Source: Methylotenera sp. UBA6020
GTDB lineage: Bacteria; Pseudomonadota; Gammaproteobacteria; Burkholderiales; Methylophilaceae
Assembly (NCBI GenBank): GCA_002429455.1
Contig: DIZU01000015.1
Span: forward strand, 1,992-9,592
DNA: 7,601 nucleotides
Direction: 5' to 3'
Shown: positions 6,166 to 7,601 of the stretch, piece after piece
Position numbering within the stretch: position 1 is the stretch's first letter
Layout of the letters: each line of letters opens with the position of its first letter
The notes under the pieces: generated by a model
The model's input: only the letters and a program-made list of their open reading frames with translations
Databases searched by the model: none
Told to the model about the DNA's origin: nothing
Made by a program: the position numbers and the translations under genes

Positions 6166-7601
6166 ATGAATAGCCCACAGACCCCTACCCGCACAGCAAG
6201 CCCGTCTAAGGCACTACCTGATGCGGTAGTGGTCTCGTTATATGCCGCGCAAGAAAAGATTTATCCGCGCAGCATTTCCGGGTTCTTTACTAAATGGCGC
6301 TGGGTCATGATCTGGCTGACCCAGCTATTTTTCTATGGCGTGCCTTGGCTGGCATGGGGTCAACGCCAAGCCTTGTTGTTTGATTTGGAAGCCAAGCGTT
6401 TTTATATCTTTAACTTGGTGCTGTACCCGCAAGATCTGATTTATCTGACAGCGATACTCATCATCTCAGCACTATCGCTATTTCTTTTCACCGCAGTAGC
6501 CGGACGTTTGTGGTGTGGCTATGCTTGCCCACAAACCGTTTACACGGAAATATTCCTCTGGATTGAACGAAAAGTTGAAGGTGACCGTGCAGCCCGCATG
6601 AAGTTAGATGCGTCAGAAACGTCAAGTAAAAAGCTACTCAAAAAAGGGACTAAACATTTCATCTGGATTGCATTTGCATTGTGGACAGGCTTTACTTTTG
6701 TCGGCTATTTCACCCCTATTAGAGAGTTAGCGAAAGAATTCACGCAACTCAATGTCAGCCCATGGGAAACCTTCTGGGTATGCTTTTATGGATTCGCCAC
6801 TTACGGCAATGCCGGTTTTATGCGTGAGCAAGTGTGTAAATACATGTGCCCTTATGCACGTTTTCAAAGTGCTATGTTTGATGATGATACATTAGTCGTA
6901 ACTTATGATGAAGCGCGTGGCGAACCACGTGGTGGCCGCTCACGCAAGGCTGACAATGACAGCCATAAGTTAGGTTCTTGTATTGATTGCAGCCTGTGTG
7001 TGCAGGTTTGTCCGACCGGCATTGATATTCGCAAAGGCTTGCAATATGAATGCATCGGTTGCGGCGCTTGTGCCGATGTATGCGATACGGTGATGGATAA
7101 GATGGGCTATGCACGAGGTTTGGTCAAATACTCTACCCAAAACGCCATTACGCAACACTGGTCACAAAAACAAATGTTACAACGCATTTTACGGCCACGC
7201 GTCATTATCTACGCCACCATCCTCGTCTTGCTAACCTCTGGATTACTGGTGAGCTTGTGGTTAAGAACGCCTTTCCGGGTGGATGTAGTACGGGATCGCG
7301 GCGTGATGGCGCGCTTGGTCGATGGCGGGATGTTAGAGAACGTATACCGTCTACAAATTATGAACGGTACAGAAACTACCCAGCATTATCGACTCAATGC
7401 CTCTGGCCTGAAAGACCTGGCAATCGAATTAGATGGTGCAGAAGTCAATCAATCCATCACGGTAAAACCTACTGAATCACGTTGGATTTCAGTACGTTTG
7501 GAAATTCCTGATGGTTCGGTTGAGTCTGGCTCTCACCATGTGCAGTTTGAGATTCAATCGCTAGAGAGTAAAGAAACCGTGACAGAAAAATCGGTGTTCC
7601 T
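6166..7601 (+). CDS. ccoG: Cytochrome c oxidase accessory protein CcoG (FixG/RdxA family), 3'-truncated by window edge
   Basis: The frame runs from ATG 6166 to the window end without a stop (478 codons visible); little is likely missing. It is an inner-membrane iron-sulfur protein needed for cbb3 assembly or function. Family members have been linked to copper reduction for CuB insertion. Membrane helices lie near 44-65, 92-113, 164-182, 198-212 and 345-365. CGYACP (Cys117, Cys121) and CKYMCPYARFQ (Cys224, Cys228) are membrane-associated cysteine pairs. Two ferredoxin-like motifs follow: CIDCSLCVQVCP (Cys272, 275, 278, 282) and CIGCGACADVCD (Cys296, 299, 302, 306). After the last helix comes the family's Ig-like periplasmic C-terminal domain. 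The gene starts 13 bases after ccoP with only a weak purine-rich site (AAAGAG, about 6152-6157). Its place last in ccoNOQP fits an assembly role. Confidence 0.97.
   Translation, partial: MNSPQTPTRTASPSKALPDAVVVSLYAAQEKIYPRSISGFFTKWRWVMIWLTQLFFYGVPWLAWGQRQALLFDLEAKRFYIFNLVLYPQDLIYLTAILIISALSLFLFTAVAGRLWCGYACPQTVYTEIFLWIERKVEGDRAARMKLDASETSSKKLLKKGTKHFIWIAFALWTGFTFVGYFTPIRELAKEFTQLNVSPWETFWVCFYGFATYGNAGFMREQVCKYMCPYARFQSAMFDDDTLVVTYDEARGEPRGGRSRKADNDSHKLGSCIDCSLCVQVCPTGIDIRKGLQYECIGCGACADVCDTVMDKMGYARGLVKYSTQNAITQHWSQKQMLQRILRPRVIIYATILVLLTSGLLVSLWLRTPFRVDVVRDRGVMARLVDGGMLENVYRLQIMNGTETTQHYRLNASGLKDLAIELDGAEVNQSITVKPTESRWISVRLEIPDGSVESGSHHVQFEIQSLESKETVTEKSVF

Noticed and set aside
6872..7158. 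Minus-strand frames rich in Cys and His opposite ccoG
   Set aside because: The Cys/His content mirrors the ferredoxin-motif codons of ccoG on the other strand; there is no independent evidence of a gene.
7257..7475. A 72-codon plus-strand frame near the window end
   Set aside because: It overlaps ccoG in another frame, while the ccoG frame stays open and reads as the expected C-terminal domain.

Overview
This window holds a two-component regulatory pair followed, on the same strand, by a cytochrome cbb3 oxidase operon. Every recognised gene reads on the + strand. The organism is probably a Gram-negative proteobacterium. The cbb3-type proteins and gene order (ccoN-O-Q-P-G), the sigma-54-type regulator, a perfect FNR-type box and a moderate GC content (judged by eye) fit a betaproteobacterium such as a member of Nitrosomonadales/Methylophilaceae. 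That placement is inference from overall appearance, not a search result.

Bases 1-1179 are the 3' part of a membrane sensor histidine kinase: the tail of an extracytoplasmic sensor region, a membrane helix, HAMP, HisKA and HATPase. Its start lies before the window. Bases 1218-2597 encode its likely partner, an NtrC-family regulator with receiver, AAA+ (GAFTGA) and Fis-type DNA-binding domains. A seven-codon leader frame with its own Shine-Dalgarno overlaps the regulator's start as ATGA.

Bases 2598-2912 are a 315-base intergenic region. It contains a perfect 12-bp-stem hairpin, two sets of AT-rich palindromes, and a perfect FNR/ANR box (TTGATTTACATCAA) placed 41.5 bases before the start site expected from a -10-like hexamer. 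This looks like a class II FNR-activated promoter for the oxidase operon.

Bases 2913-7601 are ccoN (catalytic heme-copper subunit), ccoO (monoheme cytochrome c), ccoQ (small membrane subunit), ccoP (diheme cytochrome c) and ccoG (membrane iron-sulfur protein for oxidase assembly and copper handling, cut by the window end). Electrons from soluble cytochrome c would pass through CcoP and CcoO to the heme b / heme b3-CuB centre in CcoN. CcoG would support copper delivery to that centre. All ligand residues I looked for are present, so the enzyme appears functional.

Nothing here is clearly a new biological system. The points most worth a second look are the regulatory region upstream of ccoN, the adjacency of an NtrC-type two-component pair to cco genes, a Lys-to-Arg change at a conserved receiver position, and the leader frame before the regulator.
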